This document shows, piece by piece, positions 8,413-16,814 of a stretch of DNA of 64,000 nucleotides (positions within the stretch are counted from its first letter, which is position 1; each line of letters starts with the position of its first letter). The notes under the pieces were generated by a model. That model was not told where the DNA came from, did not search any database, and worked only from the letters and a program-made list of their open reading frames with translations. A program made the position numbers and the translations under genes. This DNA is from Segetibacter sp. 3557_3 (lineage in GTDB: Bacteria > Bacteroidota > Bacteroidia > Chitinophagales > Chitinophagaceae). The stretch lies in the NCBI RefSeq assembly GCF_004354985.1, contig NZ_SMSK01000002.1:248001-312000 (forward strand), read 5' to 3'.

Positions 8413-9783
8413 ATGAAAATTGCTGTTGTAGGAACCGGTTATGTTGGTCTTGTTTCCGGCACTTGTTTCGCTGAAACCGGAAATACCGTTACCTGTGTTG
8501 ATATCGACAAACGAAAAGTTGATATGCTTTCCAATGGGCAGATCACCATATTTGAACCCGGGCTTGAGAAGTTGTTTCACAGGAACATCAAGGAAGACCG
8601 ACTGCATTTTACTACGGACCTGCAGCAAGGTATAAAAGATGCAAAAGTTATTTTCCTGGCATTACCTACACCTCCCGGTGAAGATGGTAGTGCAGATCTG
8701 CGCTACATCCTGAAGGTAGCGGATGACCTCGGAAAACTAATGACCGACTATAAAGTTATTGTTGATAAAAGTACTGTACCGGTTGGCACATGCGACAAGG
8801 TGCGCGATGCTATTGCCAAACATGCAACAGTTGAATTCGATGTGGTGAGTAACCCCGAGTTTCTTCGGGAAGGTGTAGCAGTGGAAGATTTTATGAAGCC
8901 GGACAGGGTGGTTATCGGTACCACATCAGAAAGGGCAAAGAAAATCATGGGCGACCTTTATGCACCTTTTGTTCGCCAGGGTAATCCCATTATCTACATG
9001 GATGAAGCATCGGCCGAGCTTACAAAATATGCAGCAAATTCTTTTTTAGCAACCAAGATCACCTTCATGAACGAAATCGCCCGGCTCTGCGAATTGCTTG
9101 GCGCCGACGTCGACATGGTAAGAAAAGGTATCGGTAGCGACGAGCGGATAGGAAAACGTTTCTTATTCCCGGGCATCGGCTATGGTGGAAGTTGTTTTCC
9201 CAAAGACGTAAAGGCGCTCGTAAAATCAGCAGATGAAGTACAATACGACTTCAAGATCTTGAAGGCGGTTGAAGACGTAAACGAAAGCCAGAAGTTATCC
9301 CTTCTTCCAAGAATTCATAACTACTTCGGATCTATCGAGGGAAAAACATTTGCGCTTTGGGGATTGGCCTTCAAACCAAATACCGACGACATTCGCGAGG
9401 CTCCGGCATTATATATCATAGACGAACTGCTTAAAGCAGGGGCGAAAGTCAAAACCTTTGATCCCGAGGCAATGGCCAACGTAAGGGCGCTTTACGACGA
9501 CAAAATTGTTTTTGTCGAAAATCAATACGATGCATTGGAAAATGCTGACGCACTGATTATCGCTACAGAGTGGGCAGAGTTCAGAACACCCGATTTCGAC
9601 CGCATCATCAGCTTGTTGCCTTCAAGAACCATTTTCGACGGACGTAACTTGTTTGAGCTTGAAAAAATGCAGGAATGTGGTTTTCATTATGAAAGTATTG
9701 GAAGAAAAACCATTTCGAACAGCCAGCCACAAAACCACCAAACCACTACTAACCATTCAGCGTTAAAAGAAGCAGTAATATGA
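8413..9783 (+). CDS. ugd: UDP-glucose 6-dehydrogenase
   Basis: The enzyme oxidises UDP-glucose to UDP-glucuronate with two NAD+. The 456 residues show the NAD site [16 protein letters not shown] at the N-terminus, [35 protein letters not shown], and the catalytic-cysteine motif [10 protein letters not shown] near residue 260. The C-terminal domain has [19 protein letters not shown]. The last 25 residues are an unusual Q/N/T-rich tail encoded by CA-rich DNA. The stop overlaps the next ATG by 4 bp (ATGA), and the next enzyme uses its product. Confidence 0.93.
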   Translation: MKIAVVGTGYVGLVSGTCFAETGNTVTCVDIDKRKVDMLSNGQITIFEPGLEKLFHRNIKEDRLHFTTDLQQGIKDAKVIFLALPTPPGEDGSADLRYILKVADDLGKLMTDYKVIVDKSTVPVGTCDKVRDAIAKHATVEFDVVSNPEFLREGVAVEDFMKPDRVVIGTTSERAKKIMGDLYAPFVRQGNPIIYMDEASAELTKYAANSFLATKITFMNEIARLCELLGADVDMVRKGIGSDERIGKRFLFPGIGYGGSCFPKDVKALVKSADEVQYDFKILKAVEDVNESQKLSLLPRIHNYFGSIEGKTFALWGLAFKPNTDDIREAPALYIIDELLKAGAKVKTFDPEAMANVRALYDDKIVFVENQYDALENADALIIATEWAEFRTPDFDRIISLLPSRTIFDGRNLFELEKMQECGFHYESIGRKTISNSQPQNHQTTTNHSALKEAVI

Positions 9784-10763
9784 GTAAAAAAAGGATATTG
9801 ATCACCGGGGCGGCGGGTTTCCTCGGTTCACATCTCTGCGACCGCTTTCTTAAAGAAGGTTATCACGTTATCGGTATGGATAACCTGATTACAGGTGACC
9901 TCAGGAACATTGAGCACCTTTTCAAGCTCGAAGATTTCGAATTCTATCACCACGATGTATCCAAGTACATCCATATTCCCGGTTCATTAGATTACATCCT
10001 TCACTTTGCATCACCTGCCAGCCCAATCGACTACCTGAAGATCCCGATTCAAACGCTGAAAGTGGGCTCATTGGGAACACATAATTGTTTAGGACTCGCA
10101 AAAAGCAAAAACGCAAGAATACTGGTGGCATCCACCAGTGAAGTTTATGGTGATCCGCTGGTTCACCCTCAAAACGAAGAATACTGGGGTAATGTAAACC
10201 CGGTAGGACCGCGTGGTGTATACGACGAAGCAAAACGTTTCCAGGAAGCCATTACAATGGCCTACCACACCTTCCATAATGTTGAAACACGGATCATCAG
10301 GATTTTTAATACCTATGGACCGCGTATGCGCCTCAACGACGGTCGTGCACTACCCGCATTTATTGGCCAGGCACTCCGCGGCGAAGATCTCACAGTGTTC
10401 GGCGATGGATCTCAAACGCGTTCATTTTGCTATGTTGATGACCTGGTTGAAGGGATCTATCGTTTGTTGATGAGTGACTATGCTTATCCTGTTAACATCG
10501 GCAACCCCAATGAAATCACTTTGAAAGACTTTGCCGAAGAAGTTCAAAAGCTTACCGGAACAAATACACAAATTGTTTATAAACCATTGCCTGTTGATGA
10601 TCCAAAACAACGCAGGCCGGATATCACAAAAGCACAGGAAATATTAGGATGGCAGCCAACTGTATCAAGGGCAGAGGGACTGAAAATTACTTACCAGTAT
10701 TTTCAATCACTACCCAAAGAAGAGTTGTATAAGCAGCCAAAGGAATTTAAAAGTATACCATAA
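9780..10763 (+). CDS. uxs: UDP-glucuronate decarboxylase (UDP-xylose synthase)
   Basis: This extended SDR enzyme converts UDP-glucuronate to UDP-xylose with bound NAD. The 327 residues have [11 protein letters not shown] for NAD binding, the UXS-typical SPASPIDY segment, TSEVYGDP with the catalytic Ser/Thr, and YDEAKR as the YxxxK pair, followed by IFNTYGPRM and the sugar-binding [19 protein letters not shown]. The substrate is made by the preceding gene. The start overlaps ugd by 4 bp, and its TAA shares one base with the next ATG (TAATG). Confidence 0.92.
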   Translation: MSKKRILITGAAGFLGSHLCDRFLKEGYHVIGMDNLITGDLRNIEHLFKLEDFEFYHHDVSKYIHIPGSLDYILHFASPASPIDYLKIPIQTLKVGSLGTHNCLGLAKSKNARILVASTSEVYGDPLVHPQNEEYWGNVNPVGPRGVYDEAKRFQEAITMAYHTFHNVETRIIRIFNTYGPRMRLNDGRALPAFIGQALRGEDLTVFGDGSQTRSFCYVDDLVEGIYRLLMSDYAYPVNIGNPNEITLKDFAEEVQKLTGTNTQIVYKPLPVDDPKQRRPDITKAQEILGWQPTVSRAEGLKITYQYFQSLPKEELYKQPKEFKSIP

Positions 10764-12052
10764 TGTACCAGGCTATTCTTAATAAGGAAGCGAAAATTGC
10801 GGTGATTGGATTAGGATATGTTGGTTTACCAATAGCATTGGAATTTGCCCGCAAAGCATCCGTCGTCGGTTTCGATATTAATCAAAAACGGGTCGACCTG
10901 ATGAAACAAGGTATCGACCCCAGCAATGAACTCGAAAAAGAAGTTTTTCTGGATCGGGACATTACTTTTACCACCTCACTGGATGATCTAAGAAATTGTA
11001 ACTTCTTTATTGTTGCGGTACCTACCCCAGTAGATGCGCACAACGTCCCCGACCTGATCCCTGTTAAAAGCGCTTCCGAAACCATCGGAAAAGTGCTTAA
11101 AAAAGGCGATTACGTTGTTTTCGAATCCACAGTGTACCCGGGTTGTACCGAAGAAGACTGTTTGCCCGTAATCGAAAAGCTGAGCGGACTTAAAGTTGGT
11201 CAGGACTTTAAACTAGGTTATTCCCCTGAAAGGATCAACCCGGGAGATAAAGAGCATACACTTCAAAATGTAATCAAGGTTGTTTCAGGTTGCGATGCAG
11301 AGTCGCTGCACGAAATCGCCTCGGTATACGAGATGGTAGTACATGCCGGCGTGCACCGGGCAACTTCAATTAAAGTTGCGGAAGCGGCGAAAATTATTGA
11401 GAACACCCAACGCGACCTAAACATTGCGTTGATGAACGAGTTGTCGATTATTTTTGATCGTATGGGTATCAATACCTACGACGTGCTGGAGGCAGCAGGT
11501 ACAAAATGGAACTTCCTCAAGTTCTTCCCCGGGCTGGTTGGAGGTCACTGCATCGGTGTAGATCCTTACTATCTTACCTATAAGGCCGCCGAACTTGGCT
11601 TCAACTCCAGGGTAATCCTGTCGGGCAGGTACATCAATGATAACATGGGCAACTATGTTTCAAAAAAGATCCTGCAACACGTTATTCAATATTCGGCCGA
11701 CGTAAAGGGAGCAAAGATCCTTGTAATGGGCGCAACGTTTAAAGAGAACGTAAGCGACATCCGCAATTCAAAGATTGCCGATGTGGTTAAAACCCTTAGG
11801 TCTTACCACCTCCAGGTGTTCGTCTCCGATCCTTATGCCGACAGTGAAGAAACCCAGCATGAATACGGGTTCGACCTGTTGGAGAAGCTCGATGATGACT
11901 ATGACGTGGTTATTGTTTCCGTTCCGCATGCGCCATATCTTGCATACGACGATCAATATTTCAGTTCTATCACAAAGGAGCATGCCCTTGTTATCGATCT
12001 TAAAGGTGTTTATCGCAACAAAATATCCAGCCGGAAATACTGGAGTCTGTAA
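10763..12052 (+). CDS. Nucleotide sugar dehydrogenase, TviB/WbpO type
   Basis: This second NAD-dependent nucleotide-sugar 6-dehydrogenase differs from the upstream Ugd. The 429 residues have VIGLGYVGLPIALEFA for NAD, PTPVDAHNVPDL, the subfamily block GYSPERINPGDKEHTL, and the catalytic cysteine in GLVGGHCIGVDPYYL near residue 262. SPERINPGD and GGHCIGVDPYY are typical of enzymes acting on UDP-N-acetylhexosamines (TviB, WbpO, WbpA). The likely product is a UDP-N-acetylhexosaminuronic acid; GlcNAc or GalNAc configuration cannot be told from sequence. It is tightly coupled to uxs by TAATG. Confidence 0.88.
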   Translation: MYQAILNKEAKIAVIGLGYVGLPIALEFARKASVVGFDINQKRVDLMKQGIDPSNELEKEVFLDRDITFTTSLDDLRNCNFFIVAVPTPVDAHNVPDLIPVKSASETIGKVLKKGDYVVFESTVYPGCTEEDCLPVIEKLSGLKVGQDFKLGYSPERINPGDKEHTLQNVIKVVSGCDAESLHEIASVYEMVVHAGVHRATSIKVAEAAKIIENTQRDLNIALMNELSIIFDRMGINTYDVLEAAGTKWNFLKFFPGLVGGHCIGVDPYYLTYKAAELGFNSRVILSGRYINDNMGNYVSKKILQHVIQYSADVKGAKILVMGATFKENVSDIRNSKIADVVKTLRSYHLQVFVSDPYADSEETQHEYGFDLLEKLDDDYDVVIVSVPHAPYLAYDDQYFSSITKEHALVIDLKGVYRNKISSRKYWSL

Positions 12053-12061
12053 AATTTGACT

Positions 12062-12943
12062 ATGCAAAAACCCGTTATCCTGGTCACCGGTAAAAACGGC
12101 CAGCTCGGCAACGAACTCCAGGTGCTCGCACCGGGTTACCCACAATACGAGTTTGTATTTACCGATCTTCCGGAACTCGACATTACAGACGAGTCTTCAC
12201 TCGATCAGTTTTTCGATCAGTACCGGCCATCATTTTGCATTAACGCGGGTGCATATACGGCTGTCGATAAGGCCGAAACCGACAAGGAGCTTACACTGAG
12301 GGTGAACGCTGATGCGGTTGGCTACCTCGCTAAACGCTGTGCACAGTCCGGGGCAGGTTTCGTTCATATCTCTACCGACTATGTTTTCAACGGAACCGGT
12401 AGTGAACCTTACCGGGAAGATGACCCAACCGATCCCGTGAATTATTACGGGTTTTCAAAGCTTAAAGGCGAAGAACAAGCACTACAGTACCATCCTGATG
12501 TTGTTATAATCCGCACCTCGTGGGTGTATAGTTTTTTCGGCCACAATTTCGTTAAAACCATGCGCCGGCTGATGTCGGAACGGGATACGCTTAATGTTGT
12601 AAACGACCAGGTGGGCTCCCCCACATACGCTGCCGACCTCGCCAAAGTAATCCTGCAAGTGGTTGATAAACTTGCTGGAGGAAAAAGTACGTACGGAGGC
12701 ATATACCACTTTTCAAATGAGGGCATCATTAGCTGGTACGACTTTGCCGTTGCAGTCCGTGATATTTCCGGGCTTAGCTGCAACGTTAACCCGGTGCCAT
12801 CTACCGCTTATCCTACCCCTGCAAAGCGACCCTCTTACTCTGGTATGAGCAAGGATAAAATCACCCGAACTTTTGGGATTGCTGTTCCCGACTGGCGAAA
12901 CAGCCTCGAAAGCTGCATTTCAATTTTAGCACAACAACAATAA
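12062..12943 (+). CDS. rfbD: dTDP-4-dehydrorhamnose reductase
   Basis: This RmlD-type SDR reduces dTDP-4-keto-L-rhamnose to dTDP-L-rhamnose, the last step of rhamnose donor synthesis. The 293 residues show VTGKNGQLGNEL for NADPH, INAGAYTAVDKAE, HISTDYVFNGTG, the YxxxK pair in YYGFSKLKGE, and a C-terminal KRPSYSGMSKDKI block. The ATG at 12062 is chosen over the TTG at 12056. rfbA, rfbB and rfbC are not in the window. It closes the operon and is followed by two hairpins. Confidence 0.92.
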   Translation: MQKPVILVTGKNGQLGNELQVLAPGYPQYEFVFTDLPELDITDESSLDQFFDQYRPSFCINAGAYTAVDKAETDKELTLRVNADAVGYLAKRCAQSGAGFVHISTDYVFNGTGSEPYREDDPTDPVNYYGFSKLKGEEQALQYHPDVVIIRTSWVYSFFGHNFVKTMRRLMSERDTLNVVNDQVGSPTYAADLAKVILQVVDKLAGGKSTYGGIYHFSNEGIISWYDFAVAVRDISGLSCNVNPVPSTAYPTPAKRPSYSGMSKDKITRTFGIAVPDWRNSLESCISILAQQQ

Positions 12944-12947
12944 CCAC

Positions 12948-12986
12948 AACAAACGCCGGAACTTTTTTTTGGTACCGGCGGTTGTT
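12948..12986 (+). terminator. Hairpin at the 3' end of the sugar operon
   Basis: Arms 12948-12959 (AACAAACGCCGG) and 12975-12986 (CCGGCGGTTGTT) pair with one mismatch. Unusually, a run of eight T lies in the loop and not after the stem, so this may act as a stabilising 3' hairpin. Confidence 0.5.
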
Positions 12987-13011
12987 CCCTGGTTAAACAT
13001 CGTTGTGTCAC

Positions 13012-13050
13012 AATCCGTTCATCGGCAACGCTCCGGGGAACGGATTTTCT
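13012..13050 (+). terminator. Second hairpin, terminator-like
   Basis: A perfect 9-bp stem (AATCCGTTC at 13012-13020, GAACGGATT at 13038-13046) is followed by TTTTCT. It separates the sugar operon from the copper-type genes. Confidence 0.55.
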
Positions 13051-13128
13051 ATTTACGGGAACTCCCTTTCCTTTAAATTTGTTGGCTTTTTAACAGAACT
13101 ATCTGGAGCATAAACTGCCCCGGTTACG

Positions 13129-13136
13129 TACATTTG
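13129..13136 (+). promoter_or_regulatory. -7 box directly before the HYC_CC_PP gene
   Basis: TACATTTG is an exact TAnnTTTG match and ends 5 bp before the ATG at 13142. No good TTG lies at the proper upstream spacing. If active, the transcript would be leaderless or nearly so. Confidence 0.35.
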
Positions 13137-13141
13137 TGCTA

Positions 13142-13525
13142 ATGCGAAAGCTAATCACATCAATAGTTGCTGTTCTATACCTGGCCGTAAGTAGCGGTTT
13201 TGTATTAAATGTGCATTATTGCATGGGAAAGGTTTCGGGCGTTAGTGTCGACAACGTTAACCCCAAAGTTTGCAGCTGTGCAAAGCCGAAGAAGAAAAGC
13301 GCCTGTTGTTCCAGTACCTTTAAGTTGATCAAGCTTGAAGATGCACACAAGGCCGCAGCAATTACTGCCTACCAGTCTTCTATCCAGGGGGTTCTGCCGG
13401 TCACCCCATCTTTTATCAATCCGGTGCTGCCTGAAGCATCCCTGTTGGTAAAACCGGTTCGTGGTAGTCCGCCACTTTCATCCGCGTCCAACATTTACCT
13501 CCGCAATTGTGTTTTTAGAATATGA
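13142..13525 (+). CDS. HYC_CC_PP-type exported Cys-rich protein
   Basis: The 127-residue protein has a hydrophobic N-terminal segment (residues 4-23) and then the pattern that names this Bacteroidota family: H25-Y26-C27, a CSC (C44, C46), a CC pair (C55-C56) and a late PP (P110-P111). The clustered Cys and His suggest a periplasmic or membrane-held metal (copper is favoured) or thiol role, but the function is not established. The ATG at 13142 is preferred over the GTG at 13136, which lies inside a promoter-like box. It heads a run of exported metal-type genes. Confidence 0.8.
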   Translation: MRKLITSIVAVLYLAVSSGFVLNVHYCMGKVSGVSVDNVNPKVCSCAKPKKKSACCSSTFKLIKLEDAHKAAAITAYQSSIQGVLPVTPSFINPVLPEASLLVKPVRGSPPLSSASNIYLRNCVFRI

Positions 13526-13633
13526 TGTCTGCCCTCGTAAAGGCCTCAATTTAGTTTTGGCGTTTACAGTTCAGCAAACGTTTACATGTTTAAACGTGGT
13601 AACAAATACCTCATATCTAATTATACACTACAA

Positions 13634-14176
13634 ATGAAAAAGGTTATAGCGCTTTGTGTTTTGTTCGTTACGCTTCAGGCACAGGCACAAATTAAACAAG
13701 CTACCCTGCAGGCGAGTGGTTTAACCTGCGCAATGTGTTCCAATGCCATTAATAAGGCACTGCAAAAACTGCCCTTCACAGCAAAGGTTGAATCCAACAT
13801 TAAGGAGTCCTCGTTCACGGTCCTTTTTAAACCAGGCATGCCGGTTAATTTTGATGCCCTCCGTAAAGCTGTAGAAGGAGCGGGATTTTCTGTTGCTAAG
13901 CTGCAGGTAAAAGCGGCCTTTAACAATGTGAAAGTAGGCAACGATGCACATCTTTCACTTCAGGGACAAAACCTGCACTTTCTTGGTATAAAAGACCAAA
14001 CCCTTGCCGGCGATCAAACTTTTCAGTTGGTAGATAAGAAGTTTGTAAGCGACAAAACATATAAAAAGTATGCGGCGTCCACCAAAATGGAATGTGTAAA
14101 AACCGGGGTGATGGCTTCGTGCTGTTCAAAACCTGGTGCAACAAACGACAACCGTATCTATCATGTAACAATCTAA
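13634..14176 (+). CDS. Exported heavy-metal-associated (HMA) domain protein
   Basis: The 180-residue protein has a signal peptide (MKKVIALCVLFVTLQAQAQ) followed by an HMA fold of about 70 residues with the metal motif GLTCAMCSNAI (C32, C35), the form that binds Cu(I) in copper chaperones. The C-terminal part is unique and ends with a further Cys group (MECV ... SCCSK). Export sets it apart from cytosolic CopZ-type chaperones. The ATG at 13634 fits the signal peptide; a start 48 bp upstream would bury it. A strong terminator follows the stop. Confidence 0.85.
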   Translation: MKKVIALCVLFVTLQAQAQIKQATLQASGLTCAMCSNAINKALQKLPFTAKVESNIKESSFTVLFKPGMPVNFDALRKAVEGAGFSVAKLQVKAAFNNVKVGNDAHLSLQGQNLHFLGIKDQTLAGDQTFQLVDKKFVSDKTYKKYAASTKMECVKTGVMASCCSKPGATNDNRIYHVTI

Positions 14177-14183
14177 TCATATC

Positions 14184-14212
14184 CCACCCGGCTTTGCCGG
14201 GTGGTTTTTTTT
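14184..14212 (+). terminator. Intrinsic terminator abutting the next start codon
   Basis: A perfect 9-bp GC-rich stem (CCACCCGGC at 14184-14192, GCCGGGTGG at 14196-14204) with loop TTT is followed by eight T (14205-14212). The ATG of the thioredoxin-like gene is the very next base (14213). Confidence 0.85.
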
Positions 14213-14695
14213 ATGAAATACTTACTTGCTCTTCTGCTTTTATGCGCCACGAATGGTGCGCTGGTAAGCGCACAGCCTCAAAAGGGTACACAGGCACCTG
14301 ACATTGTACTTCCGGATGCAACAGGAACCACCTGGCGTTTATCGGCTTTAAAAGGTAAGGTTGTTCTGCTGGACTTTTGGGCATCCTGGTGCGGGCCCTG
14401 CAGGATAAATAACCGTAAGATGATCTCGTTCTATGAGCAAAATAAGGGTAGGGGTTTCGAAATCTTCGGCGTATCACTCGACGCCAATAAATCTGCCTGG
14501 ATGCGTGCCATAAAGCAGGATAAGATGACCTGGCCGCAGGTTATCGACCTGAGTGCCGCTTCAGGAAATGAGCTTACACATACCTGGAACCTGATGTACA
14601 TTCCTGCTACTTTCCTGATTGACAAGGAAGGAAAGCTCGTTGCTATGAACCCAGGCAGGGACGAACTTGAAACGCTGCTGAAGAAGTTGCTTTAA
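14213..14695 (+). CDS. TlpA-like exported thioredoxin-fold protein
   Basis: The 160-residue protein has a signal peptide (cleavage likely after VSA near residue 20) and a TlpA/ResA-type thioredoxin domain with LLDFWASWCGPC (C60, C63) and the cis-Pro segment MYIPATFLIDKEG. It would act in the periplasm as a thiol reductant, for example keeping Cys metal sites or CxxCH haem sites reduced. The ATG at 14213 directly follows the poly-T of a terminator, leaving no room for a leader after the hairpin. Its neighbours are metal-type exported proteins. Confidence 0.88.
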   Translation: MKYLLALLLLCATNGALVSAQPQKGTQAPDIVLPDATGTTWRLSALKGKVVLLDFWASWCGPCRINNRKMISFYEQNKGRGFEIFGVSLDANKSAWMRAIKQDKMTWPQVIDLSAASGNELTHTWNLMYIPATFLIDKEGKLVAMNPGRDELETLLKKLL

Positions 14696-14759
14696 CTACT
14701 ACCATCGGCACGTCCGGCTTTTTTCAACATCACGACAAAGTCGTGCAGACAATCTATTT

Positions 14760-15572
14760 ATGAAATTATTGTTTACAATATGCCTGGTTTATTTTGTTAA
14801 TACCAGTTTCTCCCAGGAGCTGTATGTGTTTTCGGAGCCAGCCAGTAATATGCCAGCCAGGTCAATTTCATTCAAGGGAACCGCCCGCTTTCCATATAAT
14901 AAAATGACGAACACTTACCGGCAACGTTATATGCCTGAGATCATGTTTGGCATCAATAAAAACTGGATGGTTCACTTCTCCGGTTCTTTTTCAGATTTTC
15001 ACTTTAAGAACATTCGTTACGACGGCGCAAGGTTGTATGCTAAATATCGGTTTCTTTCGAATGATGAGGTGCATCGTCACTTTCGGATGGCAGCTTTTGC
15101 AGATGCGGCATTTACCCGAAACCCATACACCTACCAGGAAGTAAATCTCGAAGGCGATAATGACGGTGCCCAGTTAGGCTTCATCGCTACACAATTAGTT
15201 AATAAAACGGCGGTATCCCTCACTGCTGCGTATACCCGGGTATTTGCACAAAAGACCGGGCACCAGGATCATCGTGATCGTTCGTTACACATGATCAATT
15301 ACACGCTATCAGCAGGACAGCTCCTCCTGCCAAAGGAGTATACTGATTACCGTCAAACCAACCTTAACCTTTATGTTGAATTAATGGGCTCCAAAGCATT
15401 AGACAGTCATCATTATGGTGTTGATCTTGCGCCGGCAGTTCAGGTGATATTCAACAGCAACACCAAGGTCAACCTTGGTTATCGCTTTCAGTTAAAAAGC
15501 AACATGACGAGGGTTGGAGAAAACATGGTGCAAATAGCAATTGAGCGCACGCTTCTAAATGCCTGGAAATAG
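14760..15572 (+). CDS. Putative outer-membrane beta-barrel protein of a copper-type locus
   Basis: The 270-residue protein has a signal peptide (MKLLFTICLVYFVNTSFSQ) and alternating hydrophobic/polar strands ending in aromatic residues, as expected for an outer-membrane beta-barrel of about 10-12 strands. The C-terminus (LLNAWK) is not a classical terminal Phe. Many His residues sit in loop-like parts (DEVHRHFR, GHQDHRDRSLH, DSHHYG). No function is assigned; the His content and location suggest metal-linked transport or sensing. A small CACGAC/GTCGTG hairpin lies in its leader at 14731-14745. Confidence 0.65.
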   Translation: MKLLFTICLVYFVNTSFSQELYVFSEPASNMPARSISFKGTARFPYNKMTNTYRQRYMPEIMFGINKNWMVHFSGSFSDFHFKNIRYDGARLYAKYRFLSNDEVHRHFRMAAFADAAFTRNPYTYQEVNLEGDNDGAQLGFIATQLVNKTAVSLTAAYTRVFAQKTGHQDHRDRSLHMINYTLSAGQLLLPKEYTDYRQTNLNLYVELMGSKALDSHHYGVDLAPAVQVIFNSNTKVNLGYRFQLKSNMTRVGENMVQIAIERTLLNAWK

Positions 15573-16055
15573 TGACCTACCATTCCCCCTCCACTTAAGA
15601 ACCTCAAGTCAAAGCCATAACAGAATTACATAGCACGAAACATCGTCAGCGGTCGCCTGATGTATCGTCAGCTTTGGTCAGCTTTTTTACATTGCAAATA
15701 GATATGCGAGGTAAATTGCCACCCGAACCCTGGATGGCTATAAACCGTGTCGCGGTCCCCGGGCACCATCATTTGTGAAATGCTTAGCTCTTCACACTTA
15801 AGTTGACAAACCAAAGTGCTTGGTTGGTTGCTACGAGTAAATCAAAAACGGTAGTTGCGTTTACCGGTAACACCGGAAACAGTAGCAAGGTGTACTATCA
15901 GCAGCTGCAATAATTTAACAACCTGGCTGAGTTGGCGCATTTACCAGTTTTGCCAGAACGTGTATCTTTAACCCGGCCATGCCTTACAGTTTACGGGCAA
16001 GCAGCTTATTTGCACTTCGAAGTATCTACCTTGTTAAGTTCATCATTGCGATCTT
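15573..16055. other. Non-coding region before mbnP
   Basis: There is no credible gene in these 483 bases. A small perfect hairpin (AACCAA at 15809-15814 with TTGGTT at 15820-15825) is present. No full TTG/TAnnTTTG promoter was found, though the mbnP promoter must lie here. Copper-responsive operators could not be recognised. Confidence 0.4.
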
Positions 16056-16814
16056 ATGAAGTTTTTTTCCCTTGCGGTTTTAGTTTCTCTCACCTTCTGT
16101 CTTGGTTCATGCCAGCGCGAGCTCATTATGGAACCCGGTGCTGGTCGTCCTTTGAAACTGAGCTTCAAAAATGTTGCAGGTAAAACCGTCATGCAGCCTG
16201 GAACCACATATCAAAACTCCTTTGGTGAGCCGTATACCGTCAGTATGTTCAAATATTATATCAGCAACATAAAACTACAGGCTCAATCGGGCAATTGGGC
16301 CAATGTTGACGGGGTGTACCACCTGGTGGATGAAGCAGACTCTTCTTCAAAGTCATTCGAGATAAATGTGCCGGAGGGCGTTTATACCAGGATTTCCTTC
16401 ATTATTGGTGTAGACAGCATACGAAATGTAAGTGGAACACAGGCGGGTGACCTTGACCCATTAAAAGGTATGTTCTGGACGTGGAACACCGGCTATGTTA
16501 TGGCTAAACTCGAAGGCACCTCACCCTTATCCACCGCACCAAACCAAAACTTAACGTTACACGCAGGTGGGTTCAGAACAGGAGAAAATACCATCAGGCA
16601 GGCTTCTCCAGCGTTCCCTCCCGGTTCCGTGATTACGGTAAGGAGCGATAAAGTGAGTGAAGTTTTTTTAGAAGCAGATGCAAACTCATGGTTTACAGGC
16701 CCGCACCAATTAAGAATCGCCGACCATCCGGTATGTACCAATGCGGGAGAACTGGCTGTGAAGTTCGCTGACAATTATAGATACATGTTTAAAATTGTAG
16801 CGATCAACAACTAA
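16056..16814 (+). CDS. mbnP: MbnP-family copper-binding lipoprotein
   Basis: The 252-residue protein has a lipoprotein signal with lipobox LGSC (C19). It carries the MbnP family signature: a YYISN segment (about 67-71), HLVDEAD with H89, FIIGVDSIRNVSG (about 115-127), the GMFWTWNTGYVMAKLEG block (W141, W143) and H169 in NLTLHAGGF. In characterised relatives (MbnP, CorA) a tryptophan is oxidised to kynurenine and helps bind copper; one of W141/W143 is the candidate here (inference). The stop overlaps the next ATG (TAATG), coupling it to an MbnH-like di-haem enzyme. No methanobactin peptide or mbnB/C gene is in view. Confidence 0.87.
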   Translation: MKFFSLAVLVSLTFCLGSCQRELIMEPGAGRPLKLSFKNVAGKTVMQPGTTYQNSFGEPYTVSMFKYYISNIKLQAQSGNWANVDGVYHLVDEADSSSKSFEINVPEGVYTRISFIIGVDSIRNVSGTQAGDLDPLKGMFWTWNTGYVMAKLEGTSPLSTAPNQNLTLHAGGFRTGENTIRQASPAFPPGSVITVRSDKVSEVFLEADANSWFTGPHQLRIADHPVCTNAGELAVKFADNYRYMFKIVAINN

